A stretch of 64,000 nucleotides of DNA from DATIRA01 sp963766505 (GTDB lineage Bacteria; Pseudomonadota; Gammaproteobacteria; Steroidobacterales; Steroidobacteraceae). The stretch lies in contig CAVYAL010000009.1 in NCBI GenBank assembly GCA_963766505.1, positions 115,128 to 179,127 on the forward strand. Reading direction: 5' to 3'. The translations under genes and the position numbers were made by a program. Below, piece by piece: positions 50,155 through 61,342 of the stretch. Below the pieces are notes generated by a model. It searched no databases. It was not told where the DNA came from and saw only the letters and a list, made by a program, of their open reading frames with translations. Numbering within the stretch: the first letter of the stretch is position 1; the number at the start of each line of letters is the position of its first letter.

Positions 50155-51367
50155 TTATCAAGAGCCCTCACCCCAACCCTCTCCCGCTGGCGCGGGCGAG
50201 GGAGCGGAACGGCCCTCACCCCGGCCCTCTCCCGCTGGCGCGGGCGAGGGAGCAGAGCCCTCACCCCAGCCCTCTCCCGCTGGCGCGGGCGAGGGGGCGG
50301 AACCCTCTCCCGGCGAAGCCGGGAGAGGGCAGGGTGAGGGTCTTATCTCGGTTCGATCCTTCAACGAGTCCGACCGCGCCGCCTGGAACGCCTTCGTCAC
50401 CGCCCACCCGGAAGGCACGTTCTTCCACCTCGCCGAATGGCAGGACGTCCTGCATCGCGCGTTCGGTCACCGTACCCACTACCTGCTGGCCGAGTCCGAC
50501 GGCGAAATCCGCGGCGTGCTGCCGCTCGCGCAGGTCAAGAGCCTGCTGTTCGGCAACTCGCTGATCTCGACGCCGTTCTGCGTCTATGGCGGCATCGTCG
50601 CGGCCGACGAGGCCACCTTCGCAGCGCTCGAGCAGGCGGCCTGCGAGCTGGCCCGCAAGCTGAACGTGGACTATCTCGAGTTCCGCAACCGCCGCCGGAT
50701 GCACCCCGACTGGCCCTGCAAGGACCTCTACGTCACGTTCCGGAAGCCGATCGACGAGGAATCCGAGAAGAACATGCTCGCGATCCCGCGCAAGCAGCGC
50801 GCGATGGTCCGCAAGGGCATCAAGCAGGAACTGCGCGGCGAGGTCGAGCGCAGCGCCGACCGCCATTACGACATGTACTCGGAGAGCCTGAGGAACCTCG
50901 GCACGCCGGTGTTCTCGAAGCGCTACCTCGAGATCCTGCTGGACGTGTTCGGCGAGGACTGCGACATCGTCACGATCCTCAAGGACGACAGCCCGGTCGC
51001 GAGCGTGCTCAATTTCTACTTCCGCGACGAGGTGCTGCCGTACTACGGCGGCGGCACGCAGCAGGCGCGGGCCGTCGCCGGCAACGACTTCATGTACTGG
51101 GAGGTCATGGAGCGCGCGAAGCAGCGCGGCTGCCGGATCTTCGACTACGGCCGCAGCAAGAAGGGCACCGGCGCCTACGACTTCAAGACCTACTGGGGCT
51201 TCGAGCCCGAGCAGCTCTACTACGAGTATTTCCTGGTGCGCCTGAAGGAAATGCCGAACCTGAGCCCGACGAATCCGAAGTACGCCCGGGCGATCGAGCT
51301 GTGGCGCAAGATGCCGCTCAAGTTCACGCAGCTCGTCGGCCCGCCGGTCGCGAAGTACCTGGGCTGA
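50135..51367 (+). CDS. Exosortase-associated FemAB/GNAT-like protein with repeat-encoded N terminus
   Basis: Acyl/aminoacyl transferase-like protein of the FemAB superfamily conserved in exosortase A loci, 410 residues as written. The core starts at ISVRSFNESDRAAWNAFV and includes LLAESDGEIRGVLPLAQVKS, LISTPFCVYGGIVA, and RIFDYGRSKKGTGAYDFK with FEPEQLYYEY. The first about 69 residues are encoded by family A repeats (PSPQPSPAGAGEGAE repeated three times). No start codon lies in frame between repeat and core, so translation must begin upstream, most simply at ATG 50135 inside the end of the deacetylase gene. The native start appears to have been displaced by the repeat insertion. Confidence 0.85.
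   Translation: MKSLAFDYQEPSPQPSPAGAGEGAERPSPRPSPAGAGEGAEPSPQPSPAGAGEGAEPSPGEAGRGQGEGLISVRSFNESDRAAWNAFVTAHPEGTFFHLAEWQDVLHRAFGHRTHYLLAESDGEIRGVLPLAQVKSLLFGNSLISTPFCVYGGIVAADEATFAALEQAACELARKLNVDYLEFRNRRRMHPDWPCKDLYVTFRKPIDEESEKNMLAIPRKQRAMVRKGIKQELRGEVERSADRHYDMYSESLRNLGTPVFSKRYLEILLDVFGEDCDIVTILKDDSPVASVLNFYFRDEVLPYYGGGTQQARAVAGNDFMYWEVMERAKQRGCRIFDYGRSKKGTGAYDFKTYWGFEPEQLYYEYFLVRLKEMPNLSPTNPKYARAIELWRKMPLKFTQLVGPPVAKYLG
50162..50343. repeat. Family A palindromic repeats fused to the 5' end of the FemAB gene
   Basis: Three units CCCTCACCCCxxCCCTCTCC with core CCCGCTGGCGCGGGCGAGGG and a final unit CCCTCTCCCGGCGAAGCCGGGAGAGGGC plus closing GGGTGAGGG. 182 bases, in frame with the downstream coding region and free of stops in that frame. 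Confidence 0.92.
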
Positions 51368-51377
51368 GGTCGCGCGC

Positions 51378-53315
51378 ATGTGCGGAATCTACGGGATCAT
51401 CTCGCTCGCAGGCGGCAGCCGGCGCCCGCCCGAGACGCTCGACCGGATGGGCGACTCGATCGTCCATCGCGGTCCCGACGACTCGGGCCGCTACGCCGAC
51501 GGCGAGCTGCTGCTCGGGATGCGGCGCCTGTCGATCATCGACGTCGCGGGCGGCCACCAGCCGATCGCGAGCGAGGACGGCCAGGTCGTCGTGGTCTGCA
51601 ACGGCGAGATCTACAACTTCCGCGAGCTGCGCCGCGAGCTCGAGGCCCGCGGGCACCGCTTCGCGACGCACAGCGACTCGGAAGTCGCGGTGCACGCCTA
51701 CGAGGAATTCGGCGACGAGTTCCTGGCAAAGCTCGAGGGCATGTACGGGCTTGCGCTCTGGGACCGCCGCCGCCGCCGGCTGCTGGTCGCGCGCGACGCC
51801 TACGGCATCAAGCCGATCTACTACGCCGACACCGGCTCCGAGCTGATCTTCGCCTCTGAAGCGAAGGCGATCCTGGCGGTGCCGGGCATCGAGGCGCGGC
51901 TCGACCCCTCGGCGCTGGCCCAGTACCTGTCGGTGGGCTACGTCGCGGCGCCCGAATGCGATCTTCGCCGGGCATGCGCAAGCTCGAGCCCGGCCGCGTG
52001 CTGGTCGTCGAGGACGGCCGGAGCGAGATCCGGCAGTTCTACCGGCTGCCGCCTGCGATCGACACCGGGCGCAGCGAGCAGGACTGGTGCGACGCGGTCC
52101 GCTCGGAAATCGAGCGCGCGGTGCGCGACCAGATGGTCTCCGACGTGCCGATCGGCGCGTTCCTCTCCGGCGGCATCGACTCGAGCGCGGTCGTCGCGTT
52201 CATGAGCCGCCACAGCTCGCAGCCGGTCAAGACCTACTCGATCGGCTTCCGCGGCTCGACCGGCGCCGAGCTCTACAACGAGCTGCCCTGGGCGCGGCAG
52301 GTCGCCGAGCAGTTCGGCACGGATCACCACGAGATCGTCGTGCAGCCGGACGTCGCGACGCTGCTGCCGGAACTGATCTGGCACATGGACGAGCCGATCT
52401 CGGACGCGGCCTTCATCACGACCTACCTCGTCTCGAAGTTCGCGCGCCAGGACGTCACGGTGATCCTCTCGGGCGTCGGCGGCGACGAGCTGTTCGGCGG
52501 CTACAAGCGCTACCTGGACGAGCATTACCGGAGCCTGTACCGGCGCATCCCGGGCGCGATCCGCTCAGGCGTAATCGCGCCGCTCGCGAAGGCGCTGCCC
52601 AGCGACCGCCACAACCGGCTGCTGAACAAGACGCGGCTCGCAAAGGCCTTCCTGCTCGCCGATTCGCTGCCGTTCGAGGAGCGCTACCGGGCCTACATGC
52701 AGGTATTCGACGCTGGCGAGCGCGCGGCGCTGATGCAAGCAGGCGGCCGCCGAGTTCGACGACTGCATCGCGCGCGGTTTCCGCTCGGCACTCACCGACG
52801 ACCCGCTGCGGCAGCTGATGGACGTGGACTTCGCGACGCAGCTGCCGGACGACCTGCTGATGCTGACCGACAAGATGAGCATGGCGGTCTCGCTCGAGTG
52901 CCGGGTGCCGCTGCTCGACCAGCGGCTCGTCGAGCTGGCCGCGACGATGCCGGGGCAGCTCAAGGTGCGCGGCGGCGAGCTCAAGCACATCATGAAGCGC
53001 GCGCTCGAGGGCGTGCTGCCCGACTCGATCCTGCACCGCGAGAAGCGCGGCTTCGGCGCGCCGATGGGCGCCTGGCTGCGCGCCGAGCTCGCGCCGATGC
53101 TGCGCGACCTGTTGTCGCGGGAATCGGTCGTCCGCCGCGGACTGCTGGATCCCGACGCGGTCGAGCGGACCATACGCGAGCACGAGCAGCAGCGCGCCGA
53201 TCGCACGGATCACCTGCTCGGATTGATCAACCTCGAGATCTGGTGCCGGCTGTACCTCGACGGCCGGGGCGCCGGCAGCATCGCCGACGAACTCAAGCAG
53301 GCGCTCGCGGCATGA
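51378..53315 (+). CDS. Asparagine synthase-type amidotransferase (first copy), frameshifted
   Basis: Glutamine-dependent amidotransferase, about 645 residues if repaired. Class II glutaminase domain with nucleophile Cys2 (MCGIYGIIS), HRGPDDSG and NGEIYNFRELR; synthetase domain with ATP pyrophosphatase loop FLSGGIDSSAVVAFMS, LSGVGGDELFGGYKRY and REKRGFGAPMGAW. Such proteins in polysaccharide loci are thought to amidate uronic acids or similar sugars rather than aspartate. Breaks near 51961, 51972 and 52738 each need one base removed. It starts 10 bases after FemAB and overlaps the next glycosyltransferase by ATGA. Confidence 0.9.
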
Positions 53316-54551
53316 AGGTGCTCTTCGTCTGTCATCGCGTGCCGTTCCCGCCGAAGCGCGGCGGCAAGATCCGGCCGTTCAACATCATCCGTCACCTGCA
53401 CGAGCAGGGGCACGAGGTGACCGTCGCTTCGCTGGCGCGCAGCCAGGCGGAGCTGGACGAGGCCGCGGGTCTCGCGGAGCACTGCTCGACGCGGCTCGTC
53501 GAGGTCGTGGACGATCGCGTGGCCTGGCCCCGGATGGTGGCCTGGCTGCCGACCACCCGGCCGTCCAGCTTCGGGTACTTCCATTCACCACGGCTGCGCG
53601 AGCGGATCCGTGAGCACGCGGCGCAATCGACCTCGAACGGCTCCGCGAGTCCTTTGGACCTGGTGTTCGTGCACTGCTCGTCGGTCGCGCCGTACGTCCG
53701 CGACATCCCGGCGCGGCTTCGGATCATCGACTTCGGCGACATGGACTCGCAGAAGTGGCGCGAGTACTCGCAGCACAAGCCGTTCCCGCTCTCGGCGGGC
53801 TACTGGCTCGAGGCCGTCAAGCTCGAGCGCACCGAGCGCCAGCTGGCCGGGGAGTTCGACCTCTCCACCTGCACGACGCGCGCCGAGATGGAGTCGCTGC
53901 GCGCGCTTGGCGCGAGCGGCCCCACGGACTGGTTCCCGAACGGAGTGGACGCGCAGTTCTTCCAGCCAGGCGCGCGAGCCCTACGAGCCGGACCTCGTCA
54001 CGTTCGTCGGCCGCATGGACTACTTCCCGAACCAGCAGGCCGTGCTCGGCTTCTGCGGCGAGGTGCTGCCCGAGCTGCAGCGGCGACGGCCCGGCACCCG
54101 CTTCGAGATCGTCGGTGCGGACCCCTCGAATGAGATCCGCGAGCTCGGCAGGCTCCCGGGCGTCACGGTCACCGGCTCGGTGCCGGACGTGCGCCCCTAC
54201 GTCACACGCGCAGCTCTTACCATCGCGCCGCTCGACATCGCCCGCGGCACGCAGAACAAGATCCTCGAGTCGCTGGCGATGGGCGTGCCGGTGGTCTGCA
54301 GCCGGCAGGCCTCGGGCGGCGTGGACGCCGTTCCGGGCGAGCACCTGCTGGCCTGCGACTCGCGCGAGGAGTTGATCGAGGCCATCCTCGGCATCCTGGA
54401 GTCCCCGGAACGCCGTGGCCGGCTCGCCGCGGCGGGACGCGCGCGGGTGCTGTCGCACCACAGCTGGCCGAGCTCGATGCGACGGCTGGACGGGATCATC
54501 GAGCATGCGTTCGAGCGCAAGTCCGCCGGCCGCGGCGCCAGGGCCGCCTGA
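53312..54551 (+). CDS. Exosortase A-associated glycosyltransferase (TIGR03087-like), one frameshift
   Basis: GT4-type cytosolic glycosyltransferase, about 413 residues. N-terminal MKVLFVCHRVPFPPKRGGKI is the signature start of this exosortase-linked family; LRIIDFGDMDSQKWREYS and DWFPNGVDAQFF follow. The C-terminal half has VTFVGRMDYFPNQQAVLGF and the donor-site region GTQNKILESLAMGVPVV. One break near 53971 is repaired by deleting one base. It transfers a sugar during repeat-unit assembly; donor and acceptor unknown. Confidence 0.88.
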
Positions 54552-54636
54552 GGCCGTGTTGTCATAAGCAGCCCGTCACAGATCGCAACGCACGCCGCTT
54601 CTATACTGATCGCAGGGACGCAGCAAAGAAAATCTC

Positions 54637-55954
<1,318 letters not shown>

Positions 55955-55971
55955 CGGAGACAAGGACCACA

Positions 55972-56501
55972 GTGGGCCGTGTGTCGAACAAGGCGGGTTC
56001 GCGTCGCTTGGGTATCCTGGCGGCCATGCTCGGAATGCTCGTGCCGGCCGTGTGGCTCTGGACGACGATCACGCCGGGCGAGGACATGGTCCGCCTGCGA
56101 AATGCGATCGGCGCCGAAGTGGGTGTAGTTCCAGACTTCGACTGGGCGCCGAACGACCCGCCCGCCACCTTTCTGCTGAACGAGGGAGCGGTGCCAAGTT
56201 CGTTCGAGCAGTTGGCCATAGCCCTTGATCCAGACAACGATGGTCGGCCAGTTTCGCGAATGGGGATTCGCTTTCAGCGGCTTCGGCTCGGGCCACACGT
56301 TCAACGAGGTCTACGACACGGGCCGCGGCGAAGTGGCTCAGCGAGCGCGACCTGGCAGAGATGAAGGAAGGGCGTAGCGAATTCCTGCTGGCGGGAGGCG
56401 CGATGCTGGTTTCGCTGCTCGTTTTCGGCGCGCAGATCGTGAGTCTGCTGCGAGCTCGACAGGACGCTGGCCCGGGAGACACGGAGGTCCGACGTGGCTG
56501 A
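55972..56501 (+). CDS. Hypothetical two-helix membrane protein between algD and xrtA, frameshifted
   Basis: About 175 residues after repair. N-terminal helix LGILAAMLGMLVPAVWLWTT, periplasmic segment with PNDPPATFLLNEGAVPSSFEQ and, after deleting one base near 56240, MVGQFREWGFAFSGFGSGHT; after a second near 56335, WLSERDLAEMKEGRSEF. A C-terminal helix FLLAGGAMLVSLLVFGAQIV ends it. I do not recognise the family. GTG 55972 has an AAGGA six bases upstream, and the stop overlaps the xrtA start by eight bases, so it is translated with the exosortase. It may be a small accessory of XrtA or of polymerisation. Confidence 0.65.
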
Positions 56502-58026
56502 AAAGAGCCGCAACCTGCTGCTCGGTCGCTGGCTGTCGCAGTGATCGTGATCGTATGGACATACCATGCGACCTTCCTGTCGATCGTGCAGAAGTGGTCT
56601 TCCGATGCAGCGTTTTCGCACGGCTACCTGATCCTGCCGATTTCCGTCTGGCTGGCGTGGCGCCAGCGGGCCGAGCTGCACGGAATTGCATGGTCGCCGG
56701 GGTGGCCTGGCCTGCTGCTGCTGCTGCTTGCCACCGCCGCCTGGGTCGTGGCAAGGGGCACCGGCGTGCTTGTGCTGGAACAGGCTGCCGCCGTTGCGAT
56801 GATTCCCGCCGCGGTATTCGGCCATCCTAGGCTGGCCCGCCACCCGCATTCTGGCGCTGCCACTCGTCTTCCTGTTCTTCGCGGTCCCGATGGGACGAGC
56901 GCTCGTCCCTTTGCTGATGCAGATTACGGCGGACGTCGCGACCGAAGCCCTCCGGCTGAGCGGCGTCCCGATCCTGCGCAATCACATGTACATCAGCATC
57001 CCGTCCGGCAATTTCGAGGTCGCGAAGGCCTGTAGCGGCCTGAACTACGTGATCACCGGCTTCGTGCTCGGCGTGCTGTACTCGTTCCTGACCTATCGGA
57101 GCTGGTGGAAGCGGTTGCTCTCGATGGCGGCCTTCGTCGTGGTTCCGATAATCGCGAACGGTCTGCGCGTGTACATCACGATCGGCGTGTCCCACTTGAC
57201 GGAGATGGACTTCGGCCCTGGCAAGGAGCACGTGACCTTCGGACGAGTCTTCTTCCTGATCGTGATCTTCGCGATGTTCTGGATCGGCCGGCGCTGGCGG
57301 GACGAGGAGCCGCCAGCACGGTCCGCCCCGTCGGGTCGCCCGCGTCGCTGCCGTCAGCAGCGCCGTTGGGCATGGCTTCCTGGCTCGTGGTGCTGCTGTC
57401 GCTGCTGATCCCGCTGTCCGGTCCACCGTACCTGGCTTCGTCCGTCGCGAGGGCTGCCGCGCGGACTCAGGATCCGGGAGCGCTGGCGGGACTGCCGGCG
57501 CCGGGCAGAGGATGGCAGGGCCCCCAGGAGGCCGTCGAGGCCTGGCGCCCCTTGTATTCCGGGGCGCTGACTGAACGCTCTGGAGTCTACCGTGACTCGA
57601 CCGCGAGCACGGTGGACGTCTTTGTCGCCGTCTATGGCCTCGGGGTAACTGCCGGAGCCGAGATGATTTCCTATGGAAATCGTCTGACCACCGAAGAGGA
57701 CGAGAGCCTGGTTCGCTCTAGTACGAGAGCGCTGGAATTCGGGGACGGCGGGAAGCTGATGCTGCTGGACACAGCTGGTGCGCCAGCCGGGCGAGGACTA
57801 CCTGGTCTGGACGTGGTTCCAGGTCGGTGACCGGGCCACGGTGAGCAAGTACCGGGCCAAGGCCTTCGAAGCCGCCGCATTCGTCTCGCGGGATGCGAGT
57901 GACGAGCGAATCATCACGCTGGCGACACCCGCAGACGCGGGGGCCGCTGAACGGCTTGAAGCCTTCGTCCGTGATCATGGTGACTGCGTGCGCGCGGGCT
58001 TCCGGCCTGGGGCCTGCAGCGAATGA
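56494..58026 (+). CDS. xrtA: Exosortase A fused to an EpsI domain (XrtA), several frameshifts
   Basis: Inner-membrane transpeptidase-like enzyme that recognises PEP-CTERM signals, about 508 residues if repaired. Eight or so helices, for example AAFSHGYLILPISVWLAW and WPGLLLLLLATAAWVVA. The catalytic triad of the family is present: Cys in VAKACSGLNYVITG (codon 57031), Arg in IANGLRVYITIG (57166) and His in GKEHVTFGRVFF (57239). The C-terminal part is an EpsI-type domain (ISYGNRLTTEEDESLVRSST, DYLVWTWFQVGDR). GTG 56494 follows GGAGG by six bases. Breaks at about 56537, 56833, 57310 and 57780; those at 56833 and 57780 each need one base removed. It overlaps the next glycosyltransferase by ATGA. 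Confidence 0.9.
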
Positions 58027-59388
58027 CGGGCGATGCCCCGCCGCTGATAGCCCACGTCATACACAGGCTCGACTTCGGCGGGCTGGAGAACGGCCTCGTC
58101 AACATCGTGAACCGCATGCCGCCGGAGCGTTACAGGCACGCGATCGTCTGCCTGGCCGGATTCAACCCGGAGTATCGGCGGAGGATCAGTCGCAAGGACG
58201 TTGACGTGATCCCGATTGGCAAGCGTCCGGGCAAGGATTTCCCGGCCTACGCGCTGGTCTGGAAAACGCTGCGGCGGCTGCGGCCGGACATCATTCACAC
58301 GCGGAACCTCGGTACGATCGACCTGCAATGGATCGCGGCCGCGGCCGGCGTCCCGCGCCGTGTGCACGGCGAGCACGGCTGGGAGGCTTCGGATCCACGT
58401 GGGCAGAATCGCAAGAACCTGCGGATTCGTCGCGCCTGCCGCCCCGTGATTCATCGCTACGTACCGATGTCACAGGACATCGCGCGCTGGCTGGAGCGGG
58501 ACGTGCGTGTGAACCCTGCGCGTATCAGGCAGATTTACAGCGGGGTGGATACGGAGAGATTCAGACCGGAGGAAGAGCCCTCACCCGGCCTTCGGCCACC
58601 CTCTCCCGCTGACGCGGGCGAGGGGGCAGAGCCCTCACCCCAACCCTCTCCCGCTGACGCGGGCGAGGGGGCAGAGCCCTCACCCCACCCTCTCCCGCTG
58701 AGCGGGCGAGGGGGCGGAGCCTCACCCGGCCTTCGGCCACCCTCTCCCGGCTCCGCCGGGAGAGGGCAGGGTGAGGGTCCGATCACCATCGGCACTGTCG
58801 GCCGCCTCGATCCGGTCAAGAACCAGGAGTCGCTGCTGCGGGCATTCCGCGGTCTCCTCGACGCACGCACGCCGTTGGCGGGCCGCCTGCGTCTCGTCAT
58901 CGTCGGTGACGGACCGCTCTGGACACGACTGCAGGATCTCGCCGCAGCGCTTGGAATCTCCGACCGGGTAGAATTCCTGGGTGCCCGCGACGATACGCCC
59001 GATATCCTGCGCTCGTTCGACGTGTTCGCGCTCCCGTCGATGAACGAGGGCATCTCGAACACGATCCTCGAAGCCATGGCGACCGGTTTGCCGGTGGTGG
59101 CCACGCAGCGTAGGCGGCAACCCCGAGCTCGTCGTCGACGGCGCCACTGGAACGCTCTACGAGCCCGACCGGGAGCGTGCGCTGGAGGAGGCCCTGCTGC
59201 CTTACCTCACGGATCCAGCCCTGGGGAAGGCCCATGGCGAGGCAGGCCGAGTGCGGGCCGTGCAGAATTTCAGCCTCGACGCGATGGTCCAGCGCTACCT
59301 GGACCTGTACGACGATTTGCTGGACACCGGACCCTCACCCCAGCCCTCTCCCACCTCCGGTGGGAGAGGGTGGCCGAAGGCCGGGTGA
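58023..59388 (+). CDS. Exosortase A-associated glycosyltransferase (TIGR03088-like) with repeat-encoded insert and tail
   Basis: GT4-type glycosyltransferase. The N-terminal Rossmann domain (IAHVIHRLDFGGLENGLVNI, IHTRNLGTIDLQW, RVHGEHGWEASD) ends at SGVDTERFRP. Then residues about 185-252 are encoded by family A repeats (PSPADAGEGAE units). The second domain resumes with ITIGTVGRLDPVKNQESLL and includes ALPSMNEGISNTILEAMATG. The insert is 204 bases (68 codons), in frame, without stops, and falls in the linker between the two domains. After a break near 59114 (one base to remove, before VGGNPELVVDGATG) the frame ends at 59386-59388 inside another family A unit, which therefore supplies the last residues and the stop. 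Confidence 0.85.
58575..58778. repeat. Family A repeats inserted within a glycosyltransferase gene
   Basis: Four to five units: CCCTCACCCGGCCTTCGGCC, two CCCTCACCCCAACCCTCTCC-type units with core CCCGCTGACGCGGGCGAGGG, one with CCCGCTGAGCGGGCGAGGG, and a closing CCCTCTCCCGGCTCCGCCGG unit plus GGGTGAGGG. Length is a multiple of three and the host frame stays open. Confidence 0.93.
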
Positions 59389-59393
59389 GGGCC
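59331..59393. repeat. Family A unit providing the end of the glycosyltransferase gene
   Basis: CCCTCACCCCAGCCCTCTCC, core ACCTCCGGTGGGAGAGGG, then GGCCGAAGGCCGGGTGAGGG. The stop of the upstream gene (TGA, 59386-59388) lies in the closing arm, 16 bases before the next gene starts. Confidence 0.9.
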
Positions 59394-59404
59394 CCTCGAC
59401 TACC

Positions 59405-61342
59405 ATGTGCGGAATAACTGGCATCTTCGACACCCGCTCACGCCGCGAGATCGATCGCGCGCTGCTGCAGCGAATGAACGACTCGCAGGCCCACCGCGGG
59501 CCGGACGGAGAGGGCCTGCACCTGGAGCCCGGTGTGGGCCTGGGCCACCGGCGGCTGTCGATCATCGACCTCGCCACCGGCCAGCAGCCGCTCTACAACG
59601 AGGACGGCTCGGTCGTCGTCGTGTTCAACGGCGAGATCTACAACTTCCAGGAGCTGATCCCGGAGCTGCAGGCGCTGGGACACGTGTTCCACACCCGCAG
59701 CGACACCGAGGTGATCGTCCACGGCTGGGAGGCCTGGGGCGAGGCCTGCGTGGACCGCTTCCGCGGCATGTTCGCGTTCGCGCTCTACGACCGGAACCGC
59801 GAGACGCTGTTCCTCGCGCGCGACCGGCTCGGGCGTCAAGCCGCTGTACTACTCGCTGCTGCCGGACGGCACGCTGCTCTTCGGCTCCGAACTCAAGTCG
59901 CTGCTGGTGCATCCCGGGCCTCGGCCGCGAGATCGACCCCTGCGCGGTCGAGGAATACTTCGCGCTCGGCTACGTGGCCGAGCCGCGCACGATGTTCACC
60001 GGCACGCGCAAGCTCCCGCCCGCGCACACGGCTCACCGTCAGGCGCGGCCAGCCGCTGCCGGAGCCGGTCGAGTACTGGGACGTACGCTTCACGCTCGAC
60101 GAGCCCGATCACGCTGCCCGAGGCCTGCGAGGAACTGGACCGCCGGCTCGAGGAGTCGATCCGGCTGCGGATGATCTCGGAGGTGCCGCTCGGCGCGTTC
60201 CTCTCGGGCGGCGTGGACTCGAGCGCGGTCGTCGCGACGATGGCGCGGATCTCGAGCGACCCGGTCAACACCTGCTCGATCGCCTTCGACGACCCGGCCT
60301 TCGACGAGACGCGCTTCGCGCAGATGGTGGCCGAGCGCTACCACACGCGCGCATTTCGTGGACCACGTCGCGAGCGACGACTTCGACCTGATCGACCAGC
60401 TCGCCGGCATCTACGACGAGCCCTATGCCGACAGTTCGGCGATCCCGACCTACCGCGTCTGCCAGCTCGCCCGCAGCCACGTCACGGTGGCGCTGTCGGG
60501 CGACGGCGGCGACGAGAACTTCGGCGGCTACCGCCGCTACCGGATGCACCTGATGGAGGAGCGGCTGCGCTCGATGATGCCGCTGGGCGTGCGCCGGCCC
60601 GTGTTCGGGCTCCTCGGCCGCGTCTACCCGAAGGCCGACTGGGCGCCGCGGGTGTTTCGCGCCAAGACCACGTTCGAGTCGCTGGCGCGCACCTCGCGTC
60701 GAGGCGTACCTCCACAGCGTCTCGATCATCCGCGAGCCGATGCGCAGCCAGATGTTCTCGCCGGCCTTCCGTGCGGCAGCTCGGCGGTTACCGCGTCAAC
60801 GAGGTCTTCGAGCGCCACGCGGCGCGCGCCGGCACCGACGACCCGCTGGCGCTGGTCCAGTACCTCGACCTGAAGACCTACCTGGTCGGCGACATCAACA
60901 CCAAGGTGGACCGCGCCAGCATGGCGCACTCGCTCGAGGTGCGCGAGCCGCTGATGGATCACCCGCTGGTCGAGTGGCTGGCCACGCTGCCGAACTCGCT
61001 CAAGGTGCAGGGCCAGGAGGGCAAGTACGTGCTGAAGAAGGCGATGGAGCCGCATGCTGCCGCACGAGATGCATGTATCGGCCGAAGATGGGTTTCTCGG
61101 TGCCGCTGCCGCGCTGGTTCCGCGGGCCGCTGAAGCAGCGGGTCCGCGAGCGCGTGCTCGGCGAGACGCTGGCCGTCGACCGGCATCTTCGATCGCACGC
61201 TATCTGCAGCACCTGGTCGACGCAGCACCAGGCCGGCCGGCGCGACTACAGCTCGCCGCTCTGGACGGTGCTGATGTTCGACGCGTTCCTGCGCAACGTG
61301 ACCTCGGGCGAGCAGCGACCTGAACTGCGCGAGGCGGGATGA
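59405..61342 (+). CDS. Exosortase A-associated amidotransferase 1 (asparagine synthase type), many frameshifts
   Basis: About 640 residues if repaired. Cys2 glutaminase domain (MCGITGIFDTRSRREIDRAL, HRGPDGEGLH, NGEIYNFQELIPEL), synthetase domain with FLSGGVDSSAVVATMARISS, LSGDGGDENFGGYRRY, RASMAHSLEVREPLMDH and RPKMGFSVPLPRWF-type end. It matches the amidotransferase conserved next to exosortase A more closely than the copy at 51378. Breaks near 59836, 59920, 60031, 60106, 60352 and 60703 each need one base removed, and further ones lie near 60770, 61060 and 61190. It is adjacent to the glycosyltransferase at 58023 and overlaps the next by ATGA. Confidence 0.88.
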
